Of a stretch of DNA of 31,826 nt, positions 10,579-19,820 are shown one piece after another (within the stretch, counting starts at the first letter, position 1; every line of letters starts with the position of its first letter). The notes under the pieces are model-generated. The model had not been told where the DNA came from and ran no database searches. It worked only from the letters and a program-made list of their open reading frames with translations. The DNA lies in assembly GCA_010094045.1 (NCBI GenBank), contig ML986631.1, positions 25,147 to 56,972 on the forward strand, in the 5' to 3' direction. The translations under genes and the position numbers were made by a program. The DNA comes from Lojkania enalia. Taxonomy: Eukaryota > Ascomycota > Dothideomycetes > Pleosporales.

Positions 10579-10684
10579 TACTAATATTAGTTAAAGTTAT
10601 AGGTATATTAGTATAATTAGTTATTATTATATAGTAGTATTATACTAGAGATTAGGTTGGTTTAATTTATATAGTAGTACTATA

Positions 10685-12529
10685 ATGTAGTTTACAAGCG
10701 AGCTGTTATTATAAGTAAACTGTTACCTTACTAAACTTTTAACGGCCTACTTAAATTAATATATAATAGCTTAATATAGTAATATATAATTAACCTATAA
10801 AGAATTATAAATTATTCTTACAATCTTAGCTATTAATTAAAGTTAAGTTTCAACCGAGAATAGCGCTATAATAACTTTTTACTACCTTTAAAGTACTCTC
10901 TACTTTTAACGTGCTAGAATATCTGCGTAATATAATTATAAGCTGAATTTAAAGAAGCTTATAAAGACTAAAAAGAAGGTACTTATTAGCTATATTCTTA
11001 ATTAGGATTTATAAGGATTTCCGACTATAATTAACAGCGTATAAGCTATAGCGAATAGACTATTAGCTAAACGCAGTGCTGGCTAGATTAGTTTCCACTA
11101 GCCTTAAAACTTTGTACGGTGTATTAAGCGCCTTAAAACCCGAGTAAACCGTTCTTATAATTAGTAGCAAGCTCTATAAAAGATCTAATAATTATAGGCG
11201 TGTAGTTCTAGCTTTTATAGGGTATAAAGGAGAAGTATAAAATTTAAGATAAGAATACCTATAATTTTGACGAGATAGGCTTTATTATAAGCTAAATATT
11301 AGCTTAGCTAGTTGTTACAGGGTTAGAGAATTGTCGTATAAAGGCTATCCAGCTAGACGATTATAAATAGACTATAATAATCTTAGCAATTAATATAATC
11401 GGCTGGACAATCCTACTACTTATTATTTTTAAGTGTGTCTACTACTTATCTTATTAGTATAAGAGTAATAATATACCGGGCGATTAGGTAATTATAACTA
11501 GTAATAATAGCTAAACAAATAATAAGATTAATATTATTTAACTTAAATACTTTAATTAGTATATAAAGAGCTATATAATAGATATCTATCGATTACTAGT
11601 TATTAACAGCTATAATAGCTACGTTTTACTTGAGTTTTAAGAGATCTGTAAGAAGGAGAAGATTATCTATCTCTATATACCGCTATATTCGTTATATCTA
11701 CTACAGCTATTTAATATAGGCTACTTCTTACTATTAAAGTATATATAATACTAAGATCTCAGCTTTAGTACGCGATTATATTAACTATATTAATAAGACT
11801 ACCTTTCTTTCAGCCTTTAAAGCAGCCTATAATCGATTAATTATAGAAGCTAATATCCGCGTAAGCTTTTAAGGCGCTAGAATAGTACTATATAATTTAG
11901 AAGCGGTACTATTAAAGTTTAATATTAAGTTATATACGCTAATACTACCTATACTAGAAACTACCCTCTAAAAGACTAAAACACCTAGTAATACGTATAA
12001 ACTAGAGGCTTAATTAATAATAATTTATAGTAGGATTTAGCGATATTAAAACTTATTATCTATATTAATTATCGCAGCCTTTAATTAGATTTAAAAAGAT
12101 ATTATAATAATAACGCATTCGATCGCGCTAATAGTTAATTAAATTAAAAGCCTTAAATAAGCAAATAAGGTAGTAATAAAGCGAAAATAATAGAAAAGAA
12201 AGTAATTATAGAAGTAGAGGATTCTAATAAAAGCTGCAGGTAAGGATATAATTAATTAAAATAACGTTAAGGGGTAGATTAATAAGGAAATTTATAATTA
12301 GAGTACTTAGCTATAAGAGAATAGCTAGCTTTAATAGAGCTGCAGGCGCTATAAATAGTCTAGCTATAATACTTAAACGTGCTAAATTAATAGTATAAGT
12401 GTTAAATAATCTAATAAACTATTACTTTCTATAGTATATATATATAGTTAATAATTATTATAATTAAGTCGTTCAAATCTTAGTAGAGTAATAGCTTACT
12501 TATACTAATAACTCGCTTATAAACTATAT
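10685..12529 (+). mobile_element. Pogo-1: pogo/Fot1-type DNA transposon, 1845 bp
   Basis: Inverted ends ATGTAGTTTACAAGCGAG at the left, and the corresponding TAAACTATAT at the right, are flanked by TA at 10683-10684 and 12530-12531. Each end carries two copies of a sub-terminal repeat of period 17 bp (left copies begin at 10694 and 10711). The length of 1.85 kb and a single transposase gene fit the Fot1/pogo group of Tc1/mariner elements. It sits in the tandem repeats of Gypsy-3. Confidence 0.92.
10850..12400 (+). pseudogene. Pogo-1 transposase (DDE, CENP-B-like DNA-binding domain), RIP-degenerated
   Basis: This is a cut-and-paste transposase remnant. The N-terminal part is a helix-turn-helix region (to about 11080) followed by a CENP-B-type second domain. 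The catalytic core opens with YNFDE, its first Asp intact at 11269-11271. The second catalytic Asp is Asn (codon 11605-11607, in RLLVINSYNS; the family has LDGH-like there). Then comes LLQLFNIGYF, the relic of a LLQPLDVGCF-type block. Near 12340-12375 a Cys-rich C-terminal knuckle (SCRRY, NT-stop-TC) is recognisable. Numerous TAG/TAA codons make it inactive. Start and end are approximate because start and stop codons are obscured by mutation. Confidence 0.88.
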
Positions 12530-12740
12530 TACTAGGAATTAAGTTAGATTATAGGTATATTAACGCGATTAGTTATTATTATATAATAGTATTATACTAG
12601 AGGTTAGATTAATTTATATAGATAATACTATACTAGAAATTAGTTAAATTATAGATACATAGCGCGATTAGTTATTATTATATAGTAGTATTATATTAGG
12701 GATTAGGTTAGATTAGTTTATATAGATAATATTATTATAA

Positions 12741-12795
12741 ACGTCTAGATATATACTTAAATTAGACTCTAATATCTAATTAAAAATCTAGACGT
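12741..12795. other. 55-bp stem-loop with 10-bp perfect arms
   Basis: ACGTCTAGAT at 12741-12750 pairs with ATCTAGACGT at 12786-12795. The loop is 35 bp of AT-rich sequence. It lies between the chromodomain end of Gypsy-3 pol and the tandem repeats, a place for a 3' end structure. It keeps a CpG in each arm. A small MITE-like insertion is an alternative, but no clear target duplication is seen. Confidence 0.5.
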
Positions 12796-12829
12796 AATAT
12801 TATATTTAAGTCTTATTTACTTAGGTTTC

Positions 12830-14870
12830 TAACGTAATAATCTTCTATAGTAGTTATTTTAGTAAAGTTATTAGCCGGGTATTATTCTAGATTGTAATAG
12901 CTAGTCTATTTAACTAGGTACTTATACTAGTATCTCTATTAGTTATAGTAGAAGTCTTCTATTTACTTAATAAGATATTTAGATTTTCTATTAATCTTAA
13001 TAGGTTTAGGGTTATATACTTATTAATTAAGTAAGTAGTTAGATAATTTAAGTACTAATTATAATAGTAATATATAGAATATAAAATATATTTTAGCTAA
13101 TTTAGGTAGTTTTAGTCTATAAATATATAAGAATACCTTTATAATAATTTTATAAGGGCTTATATACTTCTAGTTAAACTTTTTTAATAGTTTTTAGATA
13201 TATATATTCCTAGCATTTAACTAAACTAGATTACTAACCTAATATTTAGAGGCTAGTATACACTTATAGTTAGTATACTTTTATTAAAACGCTTGTATCT
13301 AAGTAAGTTCTTCTCTAATATATTTTATAACATCTTTTATCTTATTAACTAGTCTATTAACTTTCTAGACTATTAGAGACTATTTTAGCAGTTAATAGAT
13401 TCTTATGGGCGGCTTAAAGCTTATTTAAAAGTACTAGCTAAAGTAGGCTAGAAATAGAAAGACTTTTATTAATTTAGATACTATATTATTCACTTTAAAC
13501 TACGCTATTAGTAGCTATTTAACCTAATCATCTTATTTATACCTAATATAAGCTTAGAGGACTTATTCTATTACTATATTAGTATTCTCTATCTAGCTAT
13601 TAATTTTTAAATAGAAGCTAGTTAATATATATATATTAATCTATAGCTATCTATAGAACTCTTAGTAGAAAGTAGAAATAAACTATTTCCTATAGTTAGA
13701 CGTAATAATATATAGCAGTTTATAATAAACCTATATATAATAGTAGAATAGTTAGATAATATTAGAAGTTTTAATTCTTGTATATAGTATTAGATATCTA
13801 TACTTATTAAGCCTATTAATTACTACTATAATATTCGTATAACTTTTAAATTCTAATAGATTAATTATAAAATCTATAAAAATATCTTAAATCCTTTATT
13901 TAGGTATAAGTAATAGTTTTAGTAATCTATAGTACTTCTTTCTAGAAGTTTTACTTCTTTAATATATATAATAACAGCCTATATATTATTATATTAAGTT
14001 GAATATTCTTAACTAATAGTACTTATATTAGAGTAGTTCTAAGATTTTTTCTTAACTAGAGTATCTACTAGATAGTAAGTTATAGACGGCTTATAATAGT
14101 TTAAGTTTTAACTTATTATAGTCTAGTACTATAAGTTAATCTTAGTAGTATAGTCGGTTATTATACTCTTTATAGTTAGCTAAAGTTAGGAGTTTAAATT
14201 ATAAGACTTCTTCTCTTAATAGCTTTAAGGCATTTTAGATTAAATTATCGTTTAGATATTCTTCGTTAATAATCTCTATAATTAATTAACCTATTTCTAT
14301 CTATTAGAATAGTTTAAGACGAAGTAATATCTATTAATAACTTCTACAGGCCTCTTCTTATATAGATTTATTCTATAACCTTTATATTAAAGTATTAAAC
14401 TTCTTTCTAAATTTTCTAGCTTAGTATATAATACTAAAGTTAAACCTTAATAGATATTCTAATTAATAGACCTATTAGTAGTTTAACTACTTTATTATTA
14501 TAAAGTACTATAGGTTTTTATAGTTACTTAGTACTTCTATAGAAAATACTATACCTTTTAATTTAGGTCTCTATTACTTAAAATATTAGATAATTGCGAG
14601 TAGTTTCTTATTATATATTTTATAGTTGCCTTTAGTAGAGTTTATATATTTAGAGAAGTAGGTAATAGGTCTTAGTTTACTATTAGTACCTTTCTAAGAT
14701 AGTATACTAACTATTATAAAATTAGATATATTAGCTTCTACTACTATTAGTAGTTTAGAATTAAAATATCGAAGAATTAGTATAGAGATAAAGGTATCTT
14801 TTAGATAGTTAAAAGAATATTAATAGTTATTATTCTAGTTAAATTAGGTGTTCTTCTTAGTTAGGGCTAT
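12830..14870 (-). pseudogene. Gypsy-3 pol fragment: RNase H, integrase, chromodomain
   Basis: A third Gypsy family on the minus strand. RNase H covers about 14866-14400 (YFSKYINS, then IYNKKLLAII and YKNL-stop-YF). Integrase and its C-terminal SH3-like part span about 14300-13080, with a region corresponding to the usual FxGPYxV block. The chromodomain is about 13010-12840 (YLIK-stop-IEDFYYN, then YQYKYLVK). The right side is cut at 14870 by the 5' LTR of Gypsy-1B, so RT, protease and gag are missing here, and they are not found on the other side of Gypsy-1B either. Its RNase H differs clearly from those of Gypsy-1 and Gypsy-2. TAG/TAA stops throughout. Confidence 0.85.
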
Positions 14871-15149
14871 TATAATAATGCGAAGAAATTGTTCTACGAA
14901 AAGCTTTATATGCAACTTTATCCTAAAGCTTTTTACTTATCTTATCCTACCCCCAGCTCCGCCCCTTTTCCTATCTATATATAGTTATATACTCCCTTAT
15001 AAGGAGCTTAGTAGTTCTTCTATATCCTTTCGTATAAGGCCTATAAGTGTTAATAGAATTCCTAGGTCCTTAAACCCCTACGCACTCTTATATACTTCTA
15101 AGTAGATTTATACTACATTTAGACCTATTATTTTACCTATACTAATATA
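14871..15149 (+). repeat. 5' LTR of Gypsy-1B
   Basis: About 279 bp, aligned end to end with 5504-5782 and 24815-25092. It starts TATAATAATG and ends near CTAATATA. An ATG-initiated open frame runs across its left edge, but it is fortuitous: it starts in Gypsy-3 sequence. I could not recognise a tRNA primer-binding site directly downstream, where TG and CA bases may have been mutated. Confidence 0.85.
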
Positions 15150-15638
15150 TTATATAGAAGAACTTAATACTACTAGTAATAGCCTCTTTAATAATATCGT
15201 ATCGATTGTTTATTTAACTATATCTAAGTTTAAAATATACCCGATTTAGTTTAGATTATAATATTTATATACTATTATATTAAATTATTTAGTTATCTAG
15301 ATAGGATCTTAGAGACCTTTTATTAACCGAAGCCTCTAGGTTTAGAACTTCCTATCCTCTATAATTAGGATTGCTTTTAGAAAAGCCGTATAGAGTATAC
15401 TTAGGTAGAAACTTAGAGACTACTAATAACCTATTAGAATTAGAGGTAACCGCTAATATCTAACTATAATTTACCTTCTAATTCTTATACTAGAATTAAT
15501 ACACGCGTAAGTTATAGTAAGAGTAAGCTTCTATCTACGTATATAGAATAACTATTATTTCTTATAGAGGGCTCTACAATAGGCGGACCCCTCTCTATAA
15601 AGCCTATAGTAAAGAACCTATCTAATTTAGAGGGAAAT
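15150..15638 (+). other. Gypsy-1B leader and start of the gag region
   Basis: The sequence between the 5' LTR and Pogo-2. Short RIP-interrupted frames are present but no clear domain. By position it is the 5' untranslated leader and perhaps the gag N-terminus. There is no other copy in the window for comparison, since Gypsy-1A starts further downstream. Confidence 0.55.
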
Positions 15639-15730
15639 TAACGTATCTTATAAGTAAGCGGCCTATATAAGCGAGCGGTCTATTTTATTACTAAAACGCG
15701 ATACTTAAGCTTTTAATAATAATGTAGTTT

Positions 15731-15796
15731 ATAAGCGAGCTGTTAGTATAAGCGAGCTGTTAGTATAAGCGAGCTGTTAGTATAAGCGAGCTGTTA
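15731..15796. repeat. Four perfect 15-bp repeats ATAAGCGAGCTGTTA at 17-bp period
   Basis: Copies are at 15731-15745, 15748-15762, 15765-15779 and 15782-15796, separated by GT. All four are identical and retain CpG, unlike the surroundings. The right end of the same element and both ends of Pogo-1 have only two degenerate copies at the same spacing. They are probable transposase binding sites. Confidence 0.9.
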
Positions 15797-15949
15797 TCCT
15801 ACTAAGATTTAAACGACTTAATCGCGATAATTATCAACTATATATATATATATACTATAGGAAGTAATAGTCTATTAGATTATTTAACACCTACGCTATT
15901 AATTTAGCACGTTTAAGTATTATAGCCAGGCTGTTTATAGCGCTTACAG

Positions 15950-16740
15950 CTCCGTTGAAGCTGGCTACTCTCTTATAGCTAAGTACTCTAATTACGAATT
16001 TCCTTATTAATCTACTACTCAACGTTATTTTAATTAATTATATCCTCACCTATAGCCTTTAATAGAATCCTCTACTTCTATAATCGCTTTCTTTTCTATT
16101 ATTTTCGCTTTATTACTACCTTATTCGCTTACTTAAGGCTCTTAATTTAATTAGCTATTAGCGCGATCGAATGCGTTATTATTATAATACCTTTTTAAAG
16201 CTAATTAAAGGCTGCGATAATTAATATAGGTAATAAGTCTTAATATTACTAAATCCTGCTATAAATTATTATTAATTAAGCCTCTAGTTCGCGCGTGTTG
16301 CTAGGTGTTTTAACTTTCTAGAGGGTAATCTCTAGTATAGATAGTATTAGTATATGTAGCTTAATATTAAGCTTTAATAGTACCGCTTTAAAAGCTTACG
16401 CAGATATTAGCTTCTATAATTAATCGATTATAGACTACTTTAAAGGCTGGAAGGAAGGTAGTCTTATTAATATAGTTGATATAATCGTGTACTAAGGCTG
16501 AGATCTCAGTACTATACTCAGCTAATAGTCTATTTACTATAGCTCGTATACTATTAATCGTAGGCGGAAATCCTCGTAAATCCTAATTAAGGATATAGCT
16601 AATAAGTACCTCCTCTTCAGTCTTTGTAAGCTTTTTTAAATTCGGCTTATAATTGCGTCGTGTAGCTATTCTAGTATATTAAAAGTAGAGAGTACTTTAA
16701 GAGTAGCGAAAAGTTGTTGTAGCGCTATTCTTGGTTAAAA
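15950..16740 (-). pseudogene. Pogo-1b transposase remnant lacking the catalytic core
   Basis: The minus strand encodes the N-terminal helix-turn-helix part (about 16720-16530, matching Pogo-1 10910-11075), then jumps directly to the region after the second catalytic block (about 16510 leftwards, matching Pogo-1 from about 11750). The missing about 0.68 kb contains the CENP-B-type second domain and both catalytic Asp regions. A second, about 34-bp deletion lies near 16385, between short AAGCG-like matches. With intact ends it could have been mobilised by a full-length relative. It shows TAG/TAA codons of RIP type. Confidence 0.85.
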
Positions 16741-16959
16741 CTTAACTTTAATTAATAGTTAAGATTGTAAGGATAATTTGTAATTCTTTATAGGTTAATT
16801 GCGCGTTACTATATTAAGCTATTATACGTTAATCTAGATAGGCCGTTAAAAGTTTAATAAGGTAACAGCTTACTAATACTAATAGCTCGCTTGTAAACTA
16901 CGTTAATATAATAATAAAATAATAAGAATACAGCCTAAAACGAGAATTAAGTAAACTTA

Positions 16960-18600
16960 GCTCTTTTAGCTACTAAAAGAGGCTAAATAAATAGTAAAAA
17001 ATATACTACTTTAATATTTAACGCGATTTAAACAACCGTATACTAATAATACGCTAGAATCCGCTTATAGCGCAATTATAAGCCTAACTTAAAGAGACTA
17101 ACAAAACCTAAAGAGGAGGTTATTATCTAATATATACTTAACCTAAATTTACGAGGATTTGCGCCTACTTTAGCTGCTATATAAGATATAGCTAATAGCT
17201 TACTTGCTAAGCGTAGTATAGGCTAGATTAGTATATATTAGCCTAGGAACTTTGTTAAACGTACTCCTAAGCTTAAGATATGCTTAAATCGGCCTTATAA
17301 TTGCTAGAGAGCTCTATACAAAGATCCTAAAGTAATTAAAGGCTGGTTTAAGCTTATACGGCGTACTAAAGAGAAGTATAGTATTATAGACGAGGATATA
17401 TATAATTTTAACGAATCTAGCTTTCGAATAGGCGTTATTTTATTATAACTAGTTGTTATAGGTATAGAGAGATATAATTAACTAAAGGTAATTTAATTAG
17501 GTAATTATAAATAGATTTTAGTAATTTAGGGGATTAATACTACTAGCTAGGCGCTCCTATCCTTTATTATTATTACTAGCTACTACTATCTCTCTACCTA
17601 GTACGAAGGCGATAATATATCTAAGAACTAGGCTATTATAGTTAGTAAAAATAGCTGGATAATAAATAAACTCGGTATTAAGTAGTTAAAGTACTTTTAT
17701 AGATATATAAGGGATTATATAGTAGATATACATCGACTACTAATCTTTAATAGCTATAACAGCTATAACTCGCTTAATTTCCAGAAATTCTGCGAGGAAT
17801 AGGGTATTATTCTACTCTATATACTAGCTTATTTATTACACCTATTACAGCTATTAGATATAAGCTACTTTTTACTATTAAAGCGTATATATAAAAATTA
17901 GATCTTAGTTTTAATACGTAATTATATTAACTATATTATAAAACTTAAGTTCTTTCTAACCTTTAAAGCTGCTTTTAATATATTAATTACAAAGGATAAT
18001 ATCTATATAAGCTTTTAAGAAGCTAGTCTAGTCCCGTTTAATTTAGAAGCGGTACTTTTAAAGCTTAATATAAAGCTTCGTACGCTAATACCGCTAATAT
18101 AAAATAATACCCTATAGGAAGCAAAAATACTAAGTAATATACGCGAGCTAGAAGCTTAATTAATATTAATTCATAATCGGATTTAAAGAGATATAAGCTT
18201 TTCGCCAGCTTCTATTATTAAGAAGCTAAATCGACTTAAGAAAGATTCTATAAAAGCGATATATTAGATCGGGTTAATATACGATAAAATCGTTAGCCTT
18301 TAAGAAGCAAATAAAGTAGCAACAAAACGGAAACAGCGGAAAAAAAGGCGGATTTAAGCGTAAGGAACCCTAATAAAAGTATAAGGAGAGATAATTATTA
18401 TTAAAAAGGATGATAAGGAGGAAACTCGGGCTATAATACGCTAATTTAAGGTGTAATTAGGTACGAGTAAATAGTATAAAGTATACTATAGCCGCTGTAG
18501 TAAGACTAGGTATAATTCTTATATATACTAGAAGGATATAGAGGTTTCTATAAAATAATCGCGCAAGCTGTAAATTGCTATTATATTACTTAGTTGTTAA
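16960..18600 (+). pseudogene. Pogo-2 transposase, RIP-degenerated
   Basis: Full-length DDE transposase remnant. The DNA-binding region ends near 17220. A CENP-B-type part includes ALYKDPKVIKGWF (about 17312-17350). The catalytic core opens with YNFNE, the first Asp now Asn at 17410-17412. The second catalytic position is also Asn (codon 17749-17751, in RLLIFNSYNSY). Next come LLQLLDISYF and a basic stretch (KRKQRKKRR, about 18328-18354). The C-terminal CCHC-like knuckle (about 18484-18530) reads SRCSKTRYNSYIY. Both Asp-to-Asn changes are single G-to-A transitions. Few frameshifts are needed. Start and stop are approximate. Confidence 0.88.
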
Positions 18601-18680
18601 GCTATACGTATATAAAGGTTAAAAAAGTTGATAGAGTGGACCGCTTACTTATATAGGCCGCTCGCTTATAAGGTATATTA

Positions 18681-19820
18681 GAGTAAACTAACCCTTAAAG
18701 AATAAATTATAATTTTATAAGAGGAGATTATACGCTTAATATAATAGAGAACTATTAGTCTCAATTAACCTCTATAAACTACTAAATTAGTACTAATAAT
18801 ATGCTAAGAAACTTTTATAACTCCTCTAGTAAGAAACTTTTTAACTNNNNNNNNNNNNNNNNNNNNNNNNNNNNNNNNNNNNNNNNNNNNNNNNNNNNNN
18901 NNNNNNNNNNNNNNNNNNNNNNNNNNNNNNNNNNNNNNNNNNNNNNNNNNNNNNNNNNNNNNNNNNNNNNNNNNNNNNNNNNNNNNNNNNNNNNNNNNNN
19001 NNNNNNNNNNNNNNNNNNNNNNNNNNNNNNNNNNNNNNNNNNNNNNNNNNNNNNNNNNNNNNNNNNNNNNNNNNNNNNNNNNNNNNNNNNNNNNNNNNNN
19101 NNNNNNNNNNNNNNNNAATACTAAAGAAATAATTTTACTTCTATAATTATATTTTATTATAGATAATAAAGAGATAGAGGCGCGATAGGCGTTTTAGATC
19201 CTAAGAATAAATAAGAGAGAAGCGTTCCTAACTTTTAAAGCTCGCTTTATTAGTATAGCTATTAGAGGATCTATATCCTAATCTAAGTAGTTCTTCTATC
19301 TATAGAATAAGATTCTCCCCAGTCTAAAGATACTAAACCTTAACTTAAAGCTTATATAGAAAGGCTCCTTTAATATTATAGTTGTCTACTTAACAGCCTA
19401 TAATATAGAAAGAAGAAGCGTTTCTAGCCTCCTAAAATAAACTATCAGCCTATAGGTTACAGCTAAAATAAATTTATATTAGTACTAGAAGGTTTCTAAG
19501 AGTTTATCTAAAATAACCTATAATCTAATACTACCCTAATCTACTCTAGTATTAATACCTCGTTCTATTATAATCGCTCTCTAATAACCTAATAAGACTT
19601 TTATACCTGAAAGGTATACAACCCTAAGTAATTATTATAATTATAGTAAACTAGGATACTTTATAAATAAATATATAGTCCTTAAAATATAAGAGATAGA
19701 GGTTAAATAAGAAAAGATTAAAAAAGAAAAGTTCTTAGATGTAAATAAGTACTACCTAGATAATTCTTAAGTGGGAAATAGAGACGTCTAAAAAAACTCT
19801 CTATCTTAGGCTTAAGTAAG
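18681..19820 (+). pseudogene. Gypsy-1B gag, interrupted by an assembly gap
   Basis: Before the gap a Lys/Glu/Leu helical stretch (LTLKE-stop, then EEIIRLI) looks like the N-terminal coiled coil of a Gypsy gag. After the gap (from 19117) the frame holds EAFLTFKARF and further residues typical of the retrotransposon gag domain. The zinc knuckle is at about 19631-19677, as in Gypsy-1A but with more changes. The stretch from 19348 on aligns with bases 1-475. The reading frame across the gap cannot be judged. Confidence 0.75.
18847..19116. other. Assembly gap, 270 Ns
   Basis: Unsequenced bases within the Gypsy-1B gag region. True length unknown. The open frame that spans it is an artefact of translating N. 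Confidence 0.99.

Larger units (their letters stand above)
10579..12735. repeat. Three about 100-bp tandem repeats in the Gypsy-3 3' region, interrupted by Pogo-1
   Basis: Units begin at about 10579, 12530 and 12631, each starting TACTA. They share the core ATTAGTTATTATTATATA followed by AGTATTATA and a TTTATATAG end. The period between the two intact neighbours is 101 bp. Pogo-1 jumped into the TA between unit 1 and unit 2. Differences between the units are mostly transitions. Confidence 0.75.
15722..16903 (-). mobile_element. Pogo-1b: internally deleted relative of Pogo-1 nested in Pogo-2, 1182 bp
   Basis: The ends are those of Pogo-1 (ATGTAGTTTATAAGCGAG at left, CTACGT at right) with TA at 15720-15721 and 16904-16905. 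Read on the minus strand it follows Pogo-1, but about 0.68 kb is missing from the middle. It lies in the 5' non-coding part of Pogo-2 and so did not break the Pogo-2 transposase. The left end has four instead of two sub-terminal 17-bp repeats. Confidence 0.92.
15641..18678 (+). mobile_element. Pogo-2: pogo/Fot1-type DNA transposon, split by a nested Pogo-1b
   Basis: 40-bp inverted ends (left 15641-15680, right about 18639-18678) are flanked by TA at 15639-15640 and 18679-18680. Each end has two copies of an ATAAG-YRAGCGG repeat at 17-bp period (left copies begin at 15650 and 15667). Without the nested element and its duplicated TA it measures 1854 bp, almost the same as Pogo-1. It interrupts the leader/gag region of Gypsy-1B. 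Right-hand CpG sites in the repeats are partly mutated. Confidence 0.92.

Noticed and set aside
14848..15105. Open frame of 85 codons, plus strand
   Set aside because: It starts in Gypsy-3 sequence and runs through the 5' LTR of Gypsy-1B. The homologous LTRs at 5504 and 24815 do not share a meaningful protein. Chance frame.
15150..15180. tRNA primer-binding site after the Gypsy-1B 5' LTR
   Set aside because: The sequence is AT-converted and I could not match it to a tRNA 3' end with any confidence.
15731..15796. CRISPR-like array of short repeats
   Set aside because: The spacing between repeats is only 2 bp, there are no spacers, and it is the end of a transposon in a eukaryotic genome.
18801..19124. 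Open frame of 107 codons, plus strand
   Set aside because: Most of it is the run of 270 Ns. Only about 15 real residues, inside degenerate gag.
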